From: Bacteroidota bacterium
GTDB taxonomy: Bacteria; Bacteroidota; Bacteroidia; UBA8524
Length of the DNA stretch: 64,000 nucleotides
Direction: 5' to 3'
NCBI GenBank assembly: GCA_008933805.1
Contig: WBUH01000003.1
Span: forward strand, 186,001 to 250,000
Below, piece by piece: positions 63,245 to 64,000 of this stretch. A program made the translations under genes and the position numbers. The first letter of the stretch is position 1; each line of letters starts with the position of its first letter. The notes beneath the pieces were generated by a model that was not told the origin of the DNA, did not search any database, and saw only the letters and a list, made by a program, of their open reading frames with translations.

Positions 63245-64000
63245 ATGCTAAAACAAGCGGCATTAAGTATATTGGCTCTTGCCTCGCTAACTAAGTTGGC
63301 GGGGCAATCCTATTTTACAACACTATCTTCCAATAACCTCAATGCTACCGTCAATGCAAACGGTATCTTGTTTAATCGGGGGCTTGAGGCTCCAAAAGGC
63401 TCAGGTACAAAATCCATAAGCATCTCGCAGTTTTGGATTGGAGGGAAAAGCAACGGTAACCTGCACATTGCAGCCCGTTTAAACGATAGCCTTAAAAACG
63501 ATTTCTGGCCAGGTCCTATTGATACTGTTAATGGCAATGCAGGCGACAGTACTTTTTGGAATTCGATTTACAAAGTAAGTGCGGCTGAAATTGCTACGCA
63601 CAAAACCGACTATAATAAAAACGGGTACATAATGCCCGATGGTATTAAGCACTGGCCGGGCAGCAACCCTACTCAACAACCTTTTAAGCAGGTATTGGCA
63701 AAGTTTGTTGATTACAACGCTAACCGTATTTATGAACCCGAAATGGGCGAGTACCCTTTTATAAAGGGCGACGAAGCTGCATATTTTATTGTAAACGATA
63801 AAGCCAATACACATTTTGCTAGCGGCGGTATGCCTATGGGTGTTGAAGTACAAGGTTTGGCCTATGTGTATGCCAATAATCCGGCATTAGCCAACACTGT
63901 TTTTTTAGAATTAACTTTTATTAACCGCTCTACTAATAATTACGATTCGGTATTTGCAGGTGTTTGGACTGATTTTGAACTGGGTGCTAAAGGGGATGAG
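63245..64000 (+). CDS. Secreted protein, partial, paralogue of the T9SS cargo at 59508
   Basis: Open from the ATG at 63245 to base 64000 (252 codons, no stop), so the C-terminus is outside the window. Signal peptide MLKQAALSILALASLTKLAG, then QSYFTTLSSN. Segments matching the protein at 59508 are ISQFWIGGKSNGNLHIAARL, LKNDFWPGPIDTVNGNAG, YPFIKGDEAAYFIVNDKA and FAGVWTDFELG. The same order and spacing show that the genes are paralogues. Because the 59508 protein has a T9SS sorting domain, this one probably has one too. It starts 24 bp after the barrel gene and may be in its operon. Confidence 0.85.
   Translation, partial: MLKQAALSILALASLTKLAGQSYFTTLSSNNLNATVNANGILFNRGLEAPKGSGTKSISISQFWIGGKSNGNLHIAARLNDSLKNDFWPGPIDTVNGNAGDSTFWNSIYKVSAAEIATHKTDYNKNGYIMPDGIKHWPGSNPTQQPFKQVLAKFVDYNANRIYEPEMGEYPFIKGDEAAYFIVNDKANTHFASGGMPMGVEVQGLAYVYANNPALANTVFLELTFINRSTNNYDSVFAGVWTDFELGAKGDE

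Overview
The window comes from the chromosome of a Bacteroidota bacterium. The evidence is several secreted proteins with C-terminal type IX secretion (T9SS) sorting domains, a menaquinone (menD-menB) locus, DUF4199 and WbqC-type genes, and many promoters of the Bacteroidota form TTG-N19/20-TAnnTTTG. No phage, plasmid, CRISPR array or intact insertion sequence is visible. Most genes are housekeeping or envelope genes on an ordinary chromosomal backbone; placement below phylum is not possible from the sequence alone.

Layout. 1-6.9 kb (mostly minus): a truncated secreted alpha/beta hydrolase lacking the nucleophile Ser, pyrG, kdsB, a T9SS cargo gene broken by a one-base frameshift, and an outer-membrane barrel protein. 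6.9-17.2 kb: a 141-bp tandem duplication, menD-menB, uvrC, a Cys-rich lipoprotein, tRNA-Asp, accA, and a convergent operon of acyl-CoA carboxylase, deoxynucleoside kinase and a WbqC protein. 17.4-25.2 kb: an AraC regulator, an AhpD-like protein, two small membrane proteins, the SRP RNA beside a 50-bp perfect palindrome, transaldolase, then an ECF sigma / anti-sigma / dapF operon divergent from an HtrA protease. 25.4-31.3 kb: a five-gene operon combining a NitT/TauT-type ABC transporter, a membrane-anchored substrate-binding protein fused to an OmpA domain, and two coiled-coil proteins (one PspA-like and membrane-anchored), divergent from a probable heme-oxygenase-fold diiron oxidase. 31.3-42 kb: M16 protease, tsaD, a giant TamB-like protein, DUF4199 and a glycosyltransferase. 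42-53.3 kb: T9SS-sorted PhoD, a GAF histidine kinase, a glutaryl-CoA-dehydrogenase-like enzyme, an unknown secreted protein, a phosphohexomutase and a DUF3857/transglutaminase TPR protein. 53.6-59.2 kb: a small orphan protein, a polytopic membrane protein, a two-component pair, a PIF1-like helicase and an O-methyltransferase. 59.5-64 kb: two paralogous T9SS-type proteins flanking an ECF sigma factor translationally coupled to a single protein that appears to span both membranes.

The two most interesting systems are (i) the sigma factor plus trans-envelope barrel protein at 61.2-63.2 kb, which looks like a one-protein outer-membrane-to-cytoplasm signalling route, and (ii) the ABC/SBP-OmpA/PspA-like operon at 25.5-30.4 kb with its divergent diiron-oxidase neighbour. 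Start codons were often decided by promoters: several apparent TTG starts are the TTG of a TAnnTTTG promoter element, so the downstream ATG was chosen.
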